64,000 nucleotides of DNA from an uncultured Prevotellaceae bacterium (GCA_947169115.1 CAMVOK010000007.1:1-64000); one strand, 5' to 3'. Numbered from the stretch's first letter, positions 8,488 to 18,780 are shown. The notes: generated by a model not told the origin, from the sequence alone. A program made the numbers and translations.

Positions 8488-8952
8488 TTAATTGAGCCTT
8501 CTCCCTTTAAAAAAATCTACCATGAGCCGTCGGCATTCCTCTTCCAGGATGCCGGCGGTTACTTGTGTTTTGGGGTGCAGGGCTTCGGGGGCAAATCGTT
8601 GGTAGCCGCGTTTTTCGTCGGCTGTGCCAAACACCACCCGCCCCATCTGCGACCAGCCTATGGCTCCGGCACACATCACACAGGGTTCCACGGTCACGTA
8701 CAGCGTGCAGTCTTGCAGGTATTTTCCCCCAATGGTATCCGCCGCTGCCGTCAGGGCCTGCATCTCGGCATGTGCCGTCACGTCCTTGAGCGTTTCGGTC
8801 AGGTTGTGTCCTCGGGCAATAATGTCGCCCCGGCACACCACCACTGCCCCGATGGGGATTTCTCCTTCGCTCAGTGCCTTGCGTGCCTCGGCAATGGCCT
8901 GTTGCATGTAGAAGTTGTCGTCCTTTGTCATTCGTTGTCTTAACTTAGCCAT
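8488..8952 (-). CDS. tadA: tRNA-specific adenosine(34) deaminase-type protein
   Basis: Zinc-dependent cytidine/deoxycytidylate-deaminase fold, 154 residues. The HAE motif (H61, E63) and PCVMC (C91, C94) supply the zinc ligands and the proton shuttle. The family converts A34 to inosine in tRNA-Arg(ACG); related guanine deaminases share the fold, so nucleoside deamination is the alternative. MTKDDNFYM at codon 8 is a possible alternative start. The last codons lie in an A/T repeat block. Confidence 0.88.
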   Translation of the reverse strand: MAKLRQRMTKDDNFYMQQAIAEARKALSEGEIPIGAVVVCRGDIIARGHNLTETLKDVTAHAEMQALTAAADTIGGKYLQDCTLYVTVEPCVMCAGAIGWSQMGRVVFGTADEKRGYQRFAPEALHPKTQVTAGILEEECRRLMVDFFKGRRLN

Positions 8953-9056
8953 GCAAAGATAGGAGAAAATGCAGTTATATCTTCCCTTTGTTTAATAGTT
9001 TTGATGGTGAACCTTCAATTTTCAACTTTCAATTTTCAACTTTCAATTATATTTCG

Positions 9057-9064
9057 TATCTTTG
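9057..9064 (+). promoter_or_regulatory. TATCTTTG promoter core for pnp
   Basis: Matches TAnnTTTG about 55 bases before the pnp ATG. The 45 bases just upstream are TTTCAATTTTCAAC iterations, the repeat-next-to-promoter pattern seen elsewhere in the window. Confidence 0.65.
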
Positions 9065-9119
9065 CGCGACTTTTAGCGTTAAAGGTCACTATTTTATACA
9101 CTTTTTATACAAAATTTAG

Positions 9120-11390
9120 ATGAACGTTATTACAAAGACAGTCGAGTTGCCTGATGGAAGAACCATCAGCATCGAGACCGGGAAACTGGCGAAACAAGCC
9201 GATGGAGCCGTCATGCTACGCATGAACAATACGATGCTCCTGGCCACTGTATGCGCCGCCAAAGATGCCGTTCCCGGAACAGATTTCATGCCCTTGCAGG
9301 TAGAGTACAGAGAAAAGTATTCCGCAGCCGGACGTTTTCCGGGCGGTTTCACGAAGCGCGAGGGTAAGGCTAATGACGACGAGATTCTGACCTGTCGTCT
9401 GGTGGACCGCGCACTGCGTCCCCTCTTCCCCAGCAACTATCATGCTGAGGTTTACGTGAATGTAATTCTCTTCTCCGCCGATGGCGTGGACATGCCCGAT
9501 GCACTGGCCGGTTTTGCCGCCTCTGCTGCTTTGGCTGCCAGCGACATACCCTTCGAGGGTCCCATCTCCGAAGTACGCGTAGCCCGTATCAACGGCCAAT
9601 ACGTTATCAACCCCACCTTCGCCCAGCTGAAGGAAGCCGACATGGATCTCATGGTAGGTGCCACCGAAGAAAACATCATGATGGTGGAGGGCGAAATGAA
9701 GGAGGTCAGCGAGCAAGACTTGCTCGGTGCCCTGAAGGCAGCCCACGAGGCCATCAAGCCCATGTGCCGCTTGCAGAAGGAACTCAGTAAGGAACTGGGT
9801 ACCGATGTTAAGCGCGAATACTGCCACGAGGTGAACGACGAAGACCTGCGCGAGCAGGTAAAGCGCGAGTGCTACCAGCCCGCTTACGACGTTACTCGTC
9901 AGGCACTGGAGAAGCACCAGCGTTTCGAAGCCTTCGAGAAGATTCGCGAGGACTTCAAGGTTCGCTATGCTGAGGCTCATGCCGATATGGCTGCCGAGGA
10001 GTTGGAAGAGAAGAATGCCCTCATCGACCGCTATTATCACGATGTTGAGCGTGATGCCATGCGTCGTTGCGTACTGGACGAAGGCATCCGTCTCGATGGT
10101 CGTAAGACCACTGACATCCGTCCTATTTGGTGCGAGGCCAGCCCTCTGCCCATGCCTCACGGAAGTGCCATCTTCACCCGTGGCGAGACACAGTCGCTCT
10201 CCACAACCACTCTGGGTACCAAACTCGACGAGAAACTCGTTGACGACGTACTCGACAAGAGTTACATGCGCTTCCTCCTTCATTACAACTTCCCCCCGTT
10301 CTCCACGGGCGAGGCAAAGGCTCAGCGCGGCGTAGGCCGTCGCGAGATTGGTCACGGCCACTTGGCTTGGCGCGGTCTGAAGGGCCAGATACCCGAGGAC
10401 TATCCTTACACCATCCGCGTGGTCAGCGACATCTTGGAGTCGAACGGCTCCAGCTCTATGGCCACTGTATGTGCAGGCTGCCTCAGTTTGATGGATGCCG
10501 GTGTACCCTTGAAGGCCCCCGTTAGCGGTATCGCCATGGGACTTATCAAGAATCCCGGTGAAGACAAGTATGCCGTTCTCTCTGACATCCTCGGTGATGA
10601 GGACCACCTGGGCGACATGGACTTCAAGACCACGGGTACGCCCAAGGGTCTGACAGCTACCCAGATGGACATCAAGTGCGACGGACTCTCCTACGAAATT
10701 CTGGAGCAAGCTCTCATGCAGGCCAAGGCTGGTCGTGAACACATCCTCAATGAGATGCTCAAGACGCTGCCCGCACCACGTCCCGAGCTGAAGCCCCACG
10801 TGCCACGCATCGAGCAGATTATCATCCCGAAGGAATTCATCGGAGCCGTTATTGGCCCGGGTGGAAAGATTATTCAGGCCATGCAGGAGGAGACCGGCAC
10901 CGTCATCACCATCGACGAGGAAGACGGCGTAGGCAAGGTGCAGGTAAGTGCTCCCAACCACGAGGCCATCGAGGCTGCAATGGCCAAGATTCGTGCCATC
11001 GTGGCTATCCCCGAAGTGGGTGAGGTTTACGAAGGCGAAGTGCGCAGCATCATGCCCTACGGAGCTTTCGTAGAGTTCATGCCTGGCAAGGACGGCCTGC
11101 TCCACATCTCCGAGCTCGACTGGAAGCGTCTGGAGACCGTAGAGGAGACTGGTCTGAAGGAGGGTGACAAGATTAAGGTGAAACTCATCGAGATAGACGA
11201 GAAGACCGGTAAGTTCAAGCTCAGCCGTCGTGCCCTCATGGAGAAGCCCGAGGGCTATGTAGAGCGTGAGCGTCGCGAACGTCGTCCCCGTCCCGAGCGT
11301 GGTGACAGCCCCCGTCGCGATGGTGAACGTCGCGAACGCCGCGACAACCGTGGTGAGCGTCGTCCCCGTCCCGAGAGCAACGAGGAGTAA
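9120..11390 (+). CDS. pnp: Polynucleotide phosphorylase
   Basis: 3'-5' phosphorolytic exoribonuclease of mRNA decay, 756 residues. Two RNase PH domains flank an all-helical linker. The active-site region reads [19 protein letters not shown]. The KH domain ([19 protein letters not shown], about 565-620) and the S1 domain ([21 protein letters not shown], about 640-705) follow. A highly basic Arg/Glu/Pro-rich tail from about residue 710 ([16 protein letters not shown]) is an extension beyond the S1 domain, a likely RNA- or partner-binding segment. A strong terminator follows directly. Confidence 0.97.
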   Translation: MNVITKTVELPDGRTISIETGKLAKQADGAVMLRMNNTMLLATVCAAKDAVPGTDFMPLQVEYREKYSAAGRFPGGFTKREGKANDDEILTCRLVDRALRPLFPSNYHAEVYVNVILFSADGVDMPDALAGFAASAALAASDIPFEGPISEVRVARINGQYVINPTFAQLKEADMDLMVGATEENIMMVEGEMKEVSEQDLLGALKAAHEAIKPMCRLQKELSKELGTDVKREYCHEVNDEDLREQVKRECYQPAYDVTRQALEKHQRFEAFEKIREDFKVRYAEAHADMAAEELEEKNALIDRYYHDVERDAMRRCVLDEGIRLDGRKTTDIRPIWCEASPLPMPHGSAIFTRGETQSLSTTTLGTKLDEKLVDDVLDKSYMRFLLHYNFPPFSTGEAKAQRGVGRREIGHGHLAWRGLKGQIPEDYPYTIRVVSDILESNGSSSMATVCAGCLSLMDAGVPLKAPVSGIAMGLIKNPGEDKYAVLSDILGDEDHLGDMDFKTTGTPKGLTATQMDIKCDGLSYEILEQALMQAKAGREHILNEMLKTLPAPRPELKPHVPRIEQIIIPKEFIGAVIGPGGKIIQAMQEETGTVITIDEEDGVGKVQVSAPNHEAIEAAMAKIRAIVAIPEVGEVYEGEVRSIMPYGAFVEFMPGKDGLLHISELDWKRLETVEETGLKEGDKIKVKLIEIDEKTGKFKLSRRALMEKPEGYVERERRERRPRPERGDSPRRDGERRERRDNRGERRPRPESNEE

Positions 11391-11410
11391 TCCTCATTGA
11401 CAATACTGAT

Positions 11411-11457
11411 AAGGAAGGAGGCTGAGTCGAACAAACTCAGCCTCCTTCCTTTTTTTC
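11411..11457 (+). terminator. Intrinsic terminator of pnp
   Basis: A perfect 17-bp stem (AAGGAAGGAGGCTGAGT, 11411-11427, with its complement at 11435-11451) closes a 7-base loop and is followed by a run of T. Confidence 0.95.
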
Positions 11458-11459
11458 TT

Positions 11460-11607
11460 ACTGCAACCATTATCCCTTGATTGCTACAACCATCGTCTAA
11501 GATTAAAGAAGCCTTAGAACACTTGTCTGTGGGTTGCTCAAGCGTTGCTTGACCCGTCGCCACGGTTCAAGAGATTCTTCCAAATGATTGGAGAGAGGGA
11601 TAATAAG
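11460..11607. repeat. Dispersed intergenic element, copy 1 (inverted copy at 59.4 kb)
   Basis: Segments TTGATTGCTACAACCA, ACTTGTCTGTGGGTTG, CGTCGCCACGGTTCAAG and GGAGAGAGGGATAA recur in the same order on the opposite strand at 59366-59588. No coding potential is visible. A separate small hairpin, AACTCAACTT-tcgg-AAGTTGAGTT, follows at 11610-11633. The rest of the gap to 11766 holds nothing I recognise. Confidence 0.6.
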
Positions 11608-11766
11608 GTAACTCAACTTTCGGAAGTTGAGTTAAAGGGAGTTAATAAGGAATGAAAGAGGAGCAAGAACTCCTCTTTAACTCCCCCGTAACTCCCAATG
11701 ATTTTGTCCCTTTGGGGAATAAAAGAGACGAAAAGGGAACTTTTGGCGAAAATAATTAGGGGGAAG

Positions 11767-11798
11767 TTTGGGTGTGTGGGTGGAAATGTATACCTTTG
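11767..11798 (+). promoter_or_regulatory. trp operon promoter
   Basis: TTTG at 11767-11770 and TACCTTTG at 11791-11798, separated by 20 bases, fit the Bacteroidetes sigma-ABfr -33/-7 consensus well. The predicted start near 11804 gives a leader of about 275 nt before trpB, containing the leader peptide and attenuator. Confidence 0.8.
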
Positions 11799-11859
11799 TG
11801 GCTGACAATCAGACCCATTGCAAGACAAAAGGAACAACAACAAGAAAAAGAGGAAGGAC

Positions 11860-11919
11860 ATGATGTTCAGAAAAGAGAACTATTGGTGGTGGCTCGGCTC
11901 AGGATTGAAACATTCGTGA
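11860..11919 (+). CDS. trpL: trp leader peptide with three consecutive Trp codons
   Basis: Short frame MMFRKENYWWWLGSGLKHS (19 residues) starting at ATGATG, with AGGAAGG 3-9 bases upstream. Codons 9-11 are all TGG. The peptide lies between the trp promoter and a terminator hairpin that precedes trpB, the arrangement expected for ribosome-mediated attenuation: with charged tRNA-Trp the ribosome reaches the TGA and the terminator at 11992 forms; with scarce tRNA-Trp it stalls on the Trp codons and an alternative fold should prevent termination. A chance TGG triplet in exactly this place is unlikely. The antiterminator pairing is not worked out here; GGGGATTTG near 11945 is one candidate partner for CAAGCCCC. 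Confidence 0.85.
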   Translation: MMFRKENYWWWLGSGLKHS

Positions 11920-11991
11920 GACGCTGGCCGCGCGCATAACCGATGGGGATTTGCAGGGGAAGAGAAAAAAAGAAAGAAAAGAAAAACGGAA

Positions 11992-12030
11992 AGGGGCTTG
12001 TCGTTCTTACGGCAAGCCCCTCTTCGTTTT
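11992..12030 (+). terminator. trp attenuator terminator
   Basis: Stem AGGGGCTTGTCGT (11992-12004) pairs with ACGGCAAGCCCCT (12009-12021) around a TCTT loop, with one G-T wobble, followed by TCTTCGTTTT. It lies 72 bases after the leader-peptide stop and about 50 bases before trpB. Confidence 0.85.
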
Positions 12031-12078
12031 GCAAGGTTGAGAAACGAAAACGAAAAACGAAAACGAAAAGAATAAGAT

Positions 12079-13272
12079 ATGAGCAAATATCAAGTGGACG
12101 AGAATGGGTTTTACGGGGAGTTTGGCGGTGCCTATGTGCCGGAGATTCTCTACAAGTGTGTGCACGACTTGCAGGAGGCTTACCTGCCGATTGTGGAGTC
12201 GCAGGAGTTCCGAGAGGAGTATCGTGCCCTGCTGAAGGACTATGTGGGGCGACCCTCGCCGCTCTACTTTGCCCGACGCATGAGTGAACGCTACGGGTGC
12301 CAGTTGTTTCTGAAACGCGAGGACCTGAACCACACTGGGGCACACAAGATTAACAACACCATAGGACAGATTCTGCTGGCTCGCAGGATGGGCAAGAGCC
12401 GCATCATTGCCGAGACGGGTGCTGGGCAACACGGCGTAGCCACGGCTACAGTGTGTGCGCTGATGGGCATGAAGTGTGAGGTGTTTATGGGAGCCACGGA
12501 CGTGGAGCGGCAGCATACTAATGTGGAACGCATGAGAATGCTGGGATCCGAGGTGCACCCTGTGTACACGGGCAACATGACACTCTCCGATGCCTGTTCG
12601 GAGGCTATACGCGACTGGTGTTGCCATCCGCAGGATACGTTCTACATCGTGGGCTCCACCATGGGGCCGCACCCCTATCCCGATCTTGTGGCACGCATGC
12701 AGAGCATCATCAGCGAGGAGATTAAGTGGCAGCTGGTGGAGAAGACGGGACGCGACTATCCCGACTATCTTGTGGCCTGTATCGGCGGCGGCTCTAATGC
12801 TGCCGGAACCATCTACCACTACACGGACGACGAGCGCGTGAGTATAGTCTTGGCTGAGGCTGGCGGACACGGTTGGCAGACAGACCACACGGCGGCAACC
12901 ATACACCGCGGCACGACGGGTATTCTGCATGGGGCGAAGATGTTGGTGATGCAGGACGACGACGGGCAGATTATGGAGGCCTTCACCATTTCGGCCGGAC
13001 TGGACTATCCCGGAGTGGGACCGATGCATTGCAACATGGCCCAGAAGGGGCGCACGCAGGTGCTGAGCATTAACGACGACGAAGCCATACGTGCTGGTTA
13101 CGAGCTGACGCGCATGGAGGGCATCATCCCAGCCATAGAGTCGGCACATGCCGTGGCTGTCCTCCCGAAACTGACGTTCAAACCCTCCGACGTGGTGGTG
13201 CTGACCGTTAGTGGGCGCGGCGACAAGGACATAGAGACGTATTTGGCAGAGAGAGTAGAGAGTGAAGAGTGA
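12079..13272 (+). CDS. trpB: Tryptophan synthase beta chain
   Basis: PLP enzyme condensing indole with serine, the last step of tryptophan synthesis; forms an alpha2-beta2 complex with TrpA. K90 in HKINN is the Schiff-base lysine, GAGQHG the substrate loop and GGGSNA the PLP phosphate site. At 397 residues it is of normal length. The last few residues (ERVESEE) are encoded by an AGAGTGAAGA repeat that continues past the stop. First gene of the trpBEGDCFA operon, under the leader-peptide attenuator. Confidence 0.98.
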   Translation: MSKYQVDENGFYGEFGGAYVPEILYKCVHDLQEAYLPIVESQEFREEYRALLKDYVGRPSPLYFARRMSERYGCQLFLKREDLNHTGAHKINNTIGQILLARRMGKSRIIAETGAGQHGVATATVCALMGMKCEVFMGATDVERQHTNVERMRMLGSEVHPVYTGNMTLSDACSEAIRDWCCHPQDTFYIVGSTMGPHPYPDLVARMQSIISEEIKWQLVEKTGRDYPDYLVACIGGGSNAAGTIYHYTDDERVSIVLAEAGGHGWQTDHTAATIHRGTTGILHGAKMLVMQDDDGQIMEAFTISAGLDYPGVGPMHCNMAQKGRTQVLSINDDEAIRAGYELTRMEGIIPAIESAHAVAVLPKLTFKPSDVVVLTVSGRGDKDIETYLAERVESEE

Positions 13273-13306
13273 AGAATGAAGAGTGAAGAATAATATATAA
13301 TGTAGA

Positions 13307-14788
13307 ATGGATAATTCTTCATTTCCCAAAAGTATGACTAACATGAATACCAATAATTATTGCAAGGCTCCCCTTGATGGGGGAGAGGATGTGGGGTGGA
13401 ACTTTGCCACCCTCTCGAAGACCATTCTGGCCGATCTATATACCCCCGTCGGGGTGTACATGAGGTTGCGCGACCTTTATCCCTTCAGTGCGTTGATGGA
13501 GAGTTCCGACTACCACGATGCCAGCAATTCGCGCTCCTTCATCGGCATAAACCCCATGGCCAGTGTAGCCATCGGACACGGTAAGGCTACCATTGCCTTT
13601 CCCGACGGCACAACGCGAGAGCATGAGATTGGTGCGGACTACCAGTCAGACACGGCCATACACGAACTGACAGACCGCATCTGTGTGACGGGTGAGGATG
13701 CCTGCGAGTGCGGACTTTTCGGCTACACTTCGTTCAACGCCGTGCGCTATTTCGAGAACATCGATGTAAAGGACGAGACACAGGAGAAGAACGATGCTCC
13801 CGACCTGCTCTACATCCTCTACAAGGTGGTGATTGTTTTTGACCATCACAACAACAGACTGAAGGTGGTGACGCTGGGCAACGAACGTGACATCGACGAC
13901 ACCCTGAAAGCCATGAACAAGGCCAACGTGAAGGCTTATGACTTTCACCCTGTGGGCGAGGTCATGAGCACGCTGACTGACGAACAACACAAGGCCAACA
14001 TACGCAAGGGCATACAGCACTGTCTGCGCGGAGACGTCTTCCAGATTGTGCTCAGCCGACGCTTCGTGCAACGCTACGAGGGTGACGACTTCAAACTCTA
14101 TCGTGCCCTGCGAAGCATTAACCCCTCGCCCTACCTCTTCTACTTCGACTTTGGCGGATTCCGCATTTTCGGTTCTTCGCCGGAGACTCATTGCCGCATA
14201 GAAGGGGGAACTGTCAGGAGGGCTTACATAGACCCCATTGCCGGCACTACACGCCGAACGGGAGATGCTGAGGCTGACCGACGGGGTGCAGAGTTCCTGC
14301 GCAACGACCCGAAGGAGAATGCTGAACACGTCATGCTGGTGGACTTGGCCCGAAATGACCTGAGCCGAAACTGCCACAACGTGAGGGTGGACTTCTATAA
14401 GGACTTGCAGTACTACAGCCACGTCATCCATCTGGTGTCGCGCGTCAGTGGAGAACTGAACAGCGAAGCCGACCCCATCAAAACCTTCATCGACACCTTC
14501 CCTGCCGGCACGCTTTCCGGTGCTCCCAAGGTTCGCGCCATGCAACTCATCAGCCAATACGAGCCACACAACCGAGGGGCCTACGGAGGGTGCATCGGCA
14601 TCATCGGTCTCGACGGTTCGCTCAACCAGGCCATAACCATCCGCACCTTTGTCTCGCGTAACGGCGAACTGTGGTTCCAGGCCGGTGGTGGCATTGTGGC
14701 CAAGAGCAACGAGGAGTATGAGTTGCAGGAGGTGAACAACAAACTCGGTGCCCTGCGCCGCGCCATATTAATGGCAGAGAACATGTAA
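13307..14788 (+). CDS. trpE: Anthranilate synthase component I
   Basis: Converts chorismate to anthranilate with ammonia supplied by TrpG. The chorismate-binding core has DPIAGTTRRTG, DLARNDLSRN, TFPAGTLSGAPKVRAM and GGCIGIIGLDG. The N-terminal region with LMESSD corresponds to the Trp feedback-inhibition site. The N-terminus is uncertain: ATGs at 13307, 13334 and 13343 are in frame, and the residues before TLSKTILAD include KAPLDGGEDVG, encoded by a GC-rich palindromic repeat (13367-13399). Followed after 25 bp by trpG. Confidence 0.96.
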   Translation: MDNSSFPKSMTNMNTNNYCKAPLDGGEDVGWNFATLSKTILADLYTPVGVYMRLRDLYPFSALMESSDYHDASNSRSFIGINPMASVAIGHGKATIAFPDGTTREHEIGADYQSDTAIHELTDRICVTGEDACECGLFGYTSFNAVRYFENIDVKDETQEKNDAPDLLYILYKVVIVFDHHNNRLKVVTLGNERDIDDTLKAMNKANVKAYDFHPVGEVMSTLTDEQHKANIRKGIQHCLRGDVFQIVLSRRFVQRYEGDDFKLYRALRSINPSPYLFYFDFGGFRIFGSSPETHCRIEGGTVRRAYIDPIAGTTRRTGDAEADRRGAEFLRNDPKENAEHVMLVDLARNDLSRNCHNVRVDFYKDLQYYSHVIHLVSRVSGELNSEADPIKTFIDTFPAGTLSGAPKVRAMQLISQYEPHNRGAYGGCIGIIGLDGSLNQAITIRTFVSRNGELWFQAGGGIVAKSNEEYELQEVNNKLGALRRAILMAENM

Positions 14789-14813
14789 ATAAGAAAGAAA
14801 AGGAAATAGCGTT

Positions 14814-15395
<582 letters not shown>

Positions 15396-15463
15396 TTCAT
15401 GAATAATTAAAAATACTCATTCATTTCATACATATTGTATTATAGAAATTACGTAAAAAAACG

Positions 15464-16462
15464 ATGAAAGAGATATTAGCAAAACTCCTTAATCACGAGG
15501 AACTGACTCGCGAGGAGATGAAGTCGATTCTGGTAGGAATCACCCATAGCGAATACCCTAATGAGCAAATCACCGCCTTGCTCACTGCCCTGCAAATGCG
15601 TGGTGTCACCGTCGATGAACTCCTGGGCTTCCGCGACGGGGTGCTTGAAACGGGCGTGCCTGCCATACTGCAAGCCGAACGTTATATCGATGTCGTTGGC
15701 ACGGGTGGCGACCGGAAAAACACCTTCAACATCTCCACCACGGCCTGCTTTGTCATTGCCGGAGCTGGTTACAAGGTGGCCAAGCATGGTAACTACGCTG
15801 CCACCAGTGTCAGCGGAGCCTCGAATGTCATTCAGCACCACGGAATCAAGTTTACCGACGACATTGACCGACTCAACCGAAGTCTCGACGAGGCTGGCAT
15901 TGTCTATCTCCACGCTCAGCTTTTTGCCCGTGCCATGAAGTTTGTCGGCCCCATCCGTCGGGCTTTGCAGTTTCCTACCATCTTCAATCTCCTTGGGCCG
16001 CTTGTCAACCCCTCGCAGCCCCAGTGTCAGCTGCTGGGCGTGGCCAATCTCGACCAGATGCGACTCTACAACAGCGTCTATCAGCGGCTCGGCATCGACT
16101 ATGGCATAGTCAACTCTATTGATGGCTACGACGAAATATCACTGACGGGCGATTTCAAGGTGACAACGAACCACTACGAGCGTATCTTCCGTCCGCAGGA
16201 TCTTGGATTCGAGATTGCCAAACCAGAGGAAATCGTGGGAGGAGCCACCGAGGAGGAGGCTGCAGAAATCTTTGATGCTGTGCTGGAAAACCGTGCACTG
16301 CCTGCCCAGAAAAACATTGTGCTGGCCAACGCCGCGTTTGGTATTCAGGTGCTCGAACGCGGAGAAAAGGATATCGAGGAGTGCGTGGCCATTGCCCGCG
16401 AGAGCATCGACAGTGGGGCTGCCTTGCGCACCTTCAGGAAGTTTGTGGAACTGAATAGTTAA
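15464..16462 (+). CDS. trpD: Anthranilate phosphoribosyltransferase
   Basis: Transfers phosphoribose from PRPP to anthranilate. Family motifs: the PRPP loop GTGGDRKNTFNIST, KHGNYAATSVSG and FNLLGPLVNP. At 332 residues it is normal. Preceded by about 70 bp of A/T-rich spacer, the largest gap in the operon, with no clear promoter core. Confidence 0.97.
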   Translation: MKEILAKLLNHEELTREEMKSILVGITHSEYPNEQITALLTALQMRGVTVDELLGFRDGVLETGVPAILQAERYIDVVGTGGDRKNTFNISTTACFVIAGAGYKVAKHGNYAATSVSGASNVIQHHGIKFTDDIDRLNRSLDEAGIVYLHAQLFARAMKFVGPIRRALQFPTIFNLLGPLVNPSQPQCQLLGVANLDQMRLYNSVYQRLGIDYGIVNSIDGYDEISLTGDFKVTTNHYERIFRPQDLGFEIAKPEEIVGGATEEEAAEIFDAVLENRALPAQKNIVLANAAFGIQVLERGEKDIEECVAIARESIDSGAALRTFRKFVELNS

Positions 16463-16482
16463 CTCCTTTCTGCTCTCTTCCC

Positions 16483-17217
16483 ATGGATATTTTACAAGAA
16501 ATTATCGCCCACAAGCGCAGGGAACTGGAGGTTCTCTACGCCCCGAAACCCTCGCTGCGGATGGCACTGCTCAACAGTTCTACTGGCATTATTGCCGAAT
16601 TTAAGCGCCGTTCGCCCTCGAAGGGATGGATCAAGCAGGAGGGGCAACCCGAGGAAATCCCCCTCAGCTATCAACAAAATGGTGCTGCGGCTCTTTCCAT
16701 CCTTACCGACGAACACTATTTTGGAGGCAATGACGAGTTTGTGCGTATCGCACGCCGTTCGGGGGTCACGCTCCCTGTATTGTATAAGAATTTTGTGGTC
16801 GATGAGGCTCAACTCTATGCTGCTGCCCTTTGCGGAGCCTCTGCCGTATTGCTCATTGCTGCCTGTCTGACGAAGCTGCAATGTAAGACATTGATGGAGA
16901 AAGCTCATACTCTGGGGTTGGAGGTGCTGCTGGAGATGCACTCTGAAGAGGAACTGGAGTATGTTGACTTGCAACCAGACCTTTGCGGCATCAATAATCG
17001 CCACTTGGGTTCGTTCGTCACCGATGTCGAACATAGTTTCAGAATGGCCGAACTACTGCCTGCCGATGTGGTTAAGGTGAGTGAAAGCGGTATCGGCAAC
17101 CCTGCCACCGTCAGAGCTTTGCGCGAAAGTGGATTCCGTGGTTTCCTGATAGGTGAAAGTTTCATGAAAACGCCCCATCCAGGCAAAGCTTTGCACGATT
17201 TCATTGCTCAACTCTGA
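16483..17217 (+). CDS. trpC: Indole-3-glycerol-phosphate synthase
   Basis: TIM-barrel enzyme that closes the indole ring from CdRP. Typical N-terminus ILQEIIAHKRREL, then IIAEFKRRSPSKG with the catalytic Lys, GINNRHLGSF and the phosphate-binding SESGIGN. At 244 residues it is monofunctional; trpF is separate and 21 bp downstream. Confidence 0.97.
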   Translation: MDILQEIIAHKRRELEVLYAPKPSLRMALLNSSTGIIAEFKRRSPSKGWIKQEGQPEEIPLSYQQNGAAALSILTDEHYFGGNDEFVRIARRSGVTLPVLYKNFVVDEAQLYAAALCGASAVLLIAACLTKLQCKTLMEKAHTLGLEVLLEMHSEEELEYVDLQPDLCGINNRHLGSFVTDVEHSFRMAELLPADVVKVSESGIGNPATVRALRESGFRGFLIGESFMKTPHPGKALHDFIAQL

Positions 17218-17237
17218 CACAAAAAGACATAACCCAC

Positions 17238-17861
17238 ATGAACTCACATCTTCACAAACCCATCATCAAAGTTTGCGGAATGCGCGAGGCCGAAAACATT
17301 CGACAAGTCGAAGCTTTGGGCGTGGATATGATGGGCTTTATCTTCTGGTCGGGATCCAGTCGCTACGTCAGCAGTTTCCCCTCTTATCTCCCTGACTCGG
17401 CCTTGCGTGTTGGGGTGTTTGTTGACGAAGAGGTGGAGCGAGTCGTCAGTCTGGCCAAGACCTATGCTCTCGACTACATTCAGCTCCACGGCCACGAATC
17501 ACCAGACTATTGTGCCAGATTGAAAGACTATCGCCTTATCAAGGCTTTCAGCATTTCATCTCCATCCGATTTGGCCTCTGTTGCCGAATATGAGGATATG
17601 GTCGAACTCTTTCTCTTTGACACCAAGGGAAAATCAGTTGGGGGCAACGGTGAGAAGTTCGACTGGAATGTGCTGTCAGCCTACGAAGGCCGTGTCCCTT
17701 TCCTACTCAGCGGTGGCATAGCTCCCGATGATGTAAGCCAGATTCTGGCATTCCACCATCCCAAGTGTGTCGGTTTCGACCTCAATTCGCGATTCGAGGT
17801 GTCTCCTGCCCTTAAAGACATCGATAAACTTAATTTTTTTCTCCAATCCATCAGACAATGA
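17238..17861 (+). CDS. trpF: Phosphoribosylanthranilate isomerase
   Basis: TIM-barrel Amadori isomerase converting PRA to CdRP. KVCGMREAENI carries the catalytic Cys, VGVFVDE and QLHGHESPDYC follow, and LLSGGIAPDDV with GFDLNSRFEVSP form the phosphate site. At 207 residues it is normal. Its 3' end overlaps the trpA start by 4 bp. Confidence 0.97.
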   Translation: MNSHLHKPIIKVCGMREAENIRQVEALGVDMMGFIFWSGSSRYVSSFPSYLPDSALRVGVFVDEEVERVVSLAKTYALDYIQLHGHESPDYCARLKDYRLIKAFSISSPSDLASVAEYEDMVELFLFDTKGKSVGGNGEKFDWNVLSAYEGRVPFLLSGGIAPDDVSQILAFHHPKCVGFDLNSRFEVSPALKDIDKLNFFLQSIRQ

Positions 17862-18637
17862 ATAAAATCAATCAACTCTTTGCCTATCAAGGTCAGAAGA
17901 GTATCCTCTCACTCTACTTCTGTGCCGGGTGCCCCACGCTGGATGGCACGGCCAATGTCATTCTCACCCTCCAGCGGCGCGGCATCGACATGATAGAAGT
18001 AGGCATACCTTTTAGTGACCCCCTGGCCGATGGTCCCGTTATTCAAGATGCTGCTACCAAAGCCCTGAAAAACGGCATGACCCTCAGAACCCTTTTCAGT
18101 CAACTCCGTAACATTCGTTCGCAGGTTCACATCCCACTGCTGCTCATGGGCTATCTCAATCCCATCCTCCATTATGGCATCGAGGCTTTCTGCCAGTCGT
18201 GTGCCGAGGCTGGGATCAGCGGTGCCATAATTCCTGACCTGCCATTTGACGACTATCTCCGTATCGTCAAACCCATTGCCGACCGCTACGACCTCCGCAT
18301 CATCATGCTCATTACCCCAGAGACCAGCGAGGAACGTATTCGTTTCATCGATGAGCATACAGATGGCTTCATCTACATGGTTTCGTCGGCCTCCATCACG
18401 GGCGCCCAGCAAAACTTCAACGAACAGAAACAAGCCTATTTCCGCCGCATCCACCATATGAATCTACGCAATCCTCGCATGATAGGTTTTGGCATCAGCA
18501 ATGCTCAAACCCTTAGTGCTGCTCAAGACAATGCGGCAGGAGCCATAATCGGCTCTAAGTTTGTCAGCCTTCTCAACGAAAGCAATGGCGATGCTGAAAG
18601 GGCTCTCGACAATCTCTTTGAAGCTCTGCGTTCGTAG
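17858..18637 (+). CDS. trpA: Tryptophan synthase alpha chain
   Basis: Cleaves indole-3-glycerol phosphate to indole and channels it to TrpB. The catalytic Glu is in MIEVGIPFSDPLADGPVIQ and the Asp in IPDLPFDDY; GFGISNAQT is the phosphate-binding loop. At 259 residues it is complete. Last gene of the operon. No strong terminator is obvious in the following 140 bp, though a T-run lies just after the stop. Confidence 0.97.
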   Translation: MNKINQLFAYQGQKSILSLYFCAGCPTLDGTANVILTLQRRGIDMIEVGIPFSDPLADGPVIQDAATKALKNGMTLRTLFSQLRNIRSQVHIPLLLMGYLNPILHYGIEAFCQSCAEAGISGAIIPDLPFDDYLRIVKPIADRYDLRIIMLITPETSEERIRFIDEHTDGFIYMVSSASITGAQQNFNEQKQAYFRRIHHMNLRNPRMIGFGISNAQTLSAAQDNAAGAIIGSKFVSLLNESNGDAERALDNLFEALRS

Positions 18638-18741
18638 TCGTCAACAGGACTTGCCCCTTTTTTAGGACGCAAAAAGACAACGAAGCCCGGTTTTGTTGCC
18701 TTTTTGCCTCTCTGTATGTCGAGTGTATCAATTATTTTCTC

Positions 18742-18749
18742 TATCTTTG
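18742..18749 (+). promoter_or_regulatory. TATCTTTG promoter core for birA
   Basis: Matches TAnnTTTG, about 30 bases upstream of the birA ATG, giving birA transcription independent of the trp operon. Confidence 0.65.
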
Positions 18750-18780
18750 TGAGGTAAAAGAAAAAGAAAAGCAGCATTTC

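Noticed and set aside
9216-11105. Very long open frame antisense to pnp
   Set aside because: It mirrors the codon bias of pnp, has no recognisable motif, and pnp is certain. The same holds for antisense frames over trpB (12007-13353), the helicase (48717-50381) and the lyase (42522-43721).
11800-12078. T-box or riboswitch control of trp
   Set aside because: No T-box motif or specifier stem is visible; a Trp-rich leader peptide and terminator explain the region better.
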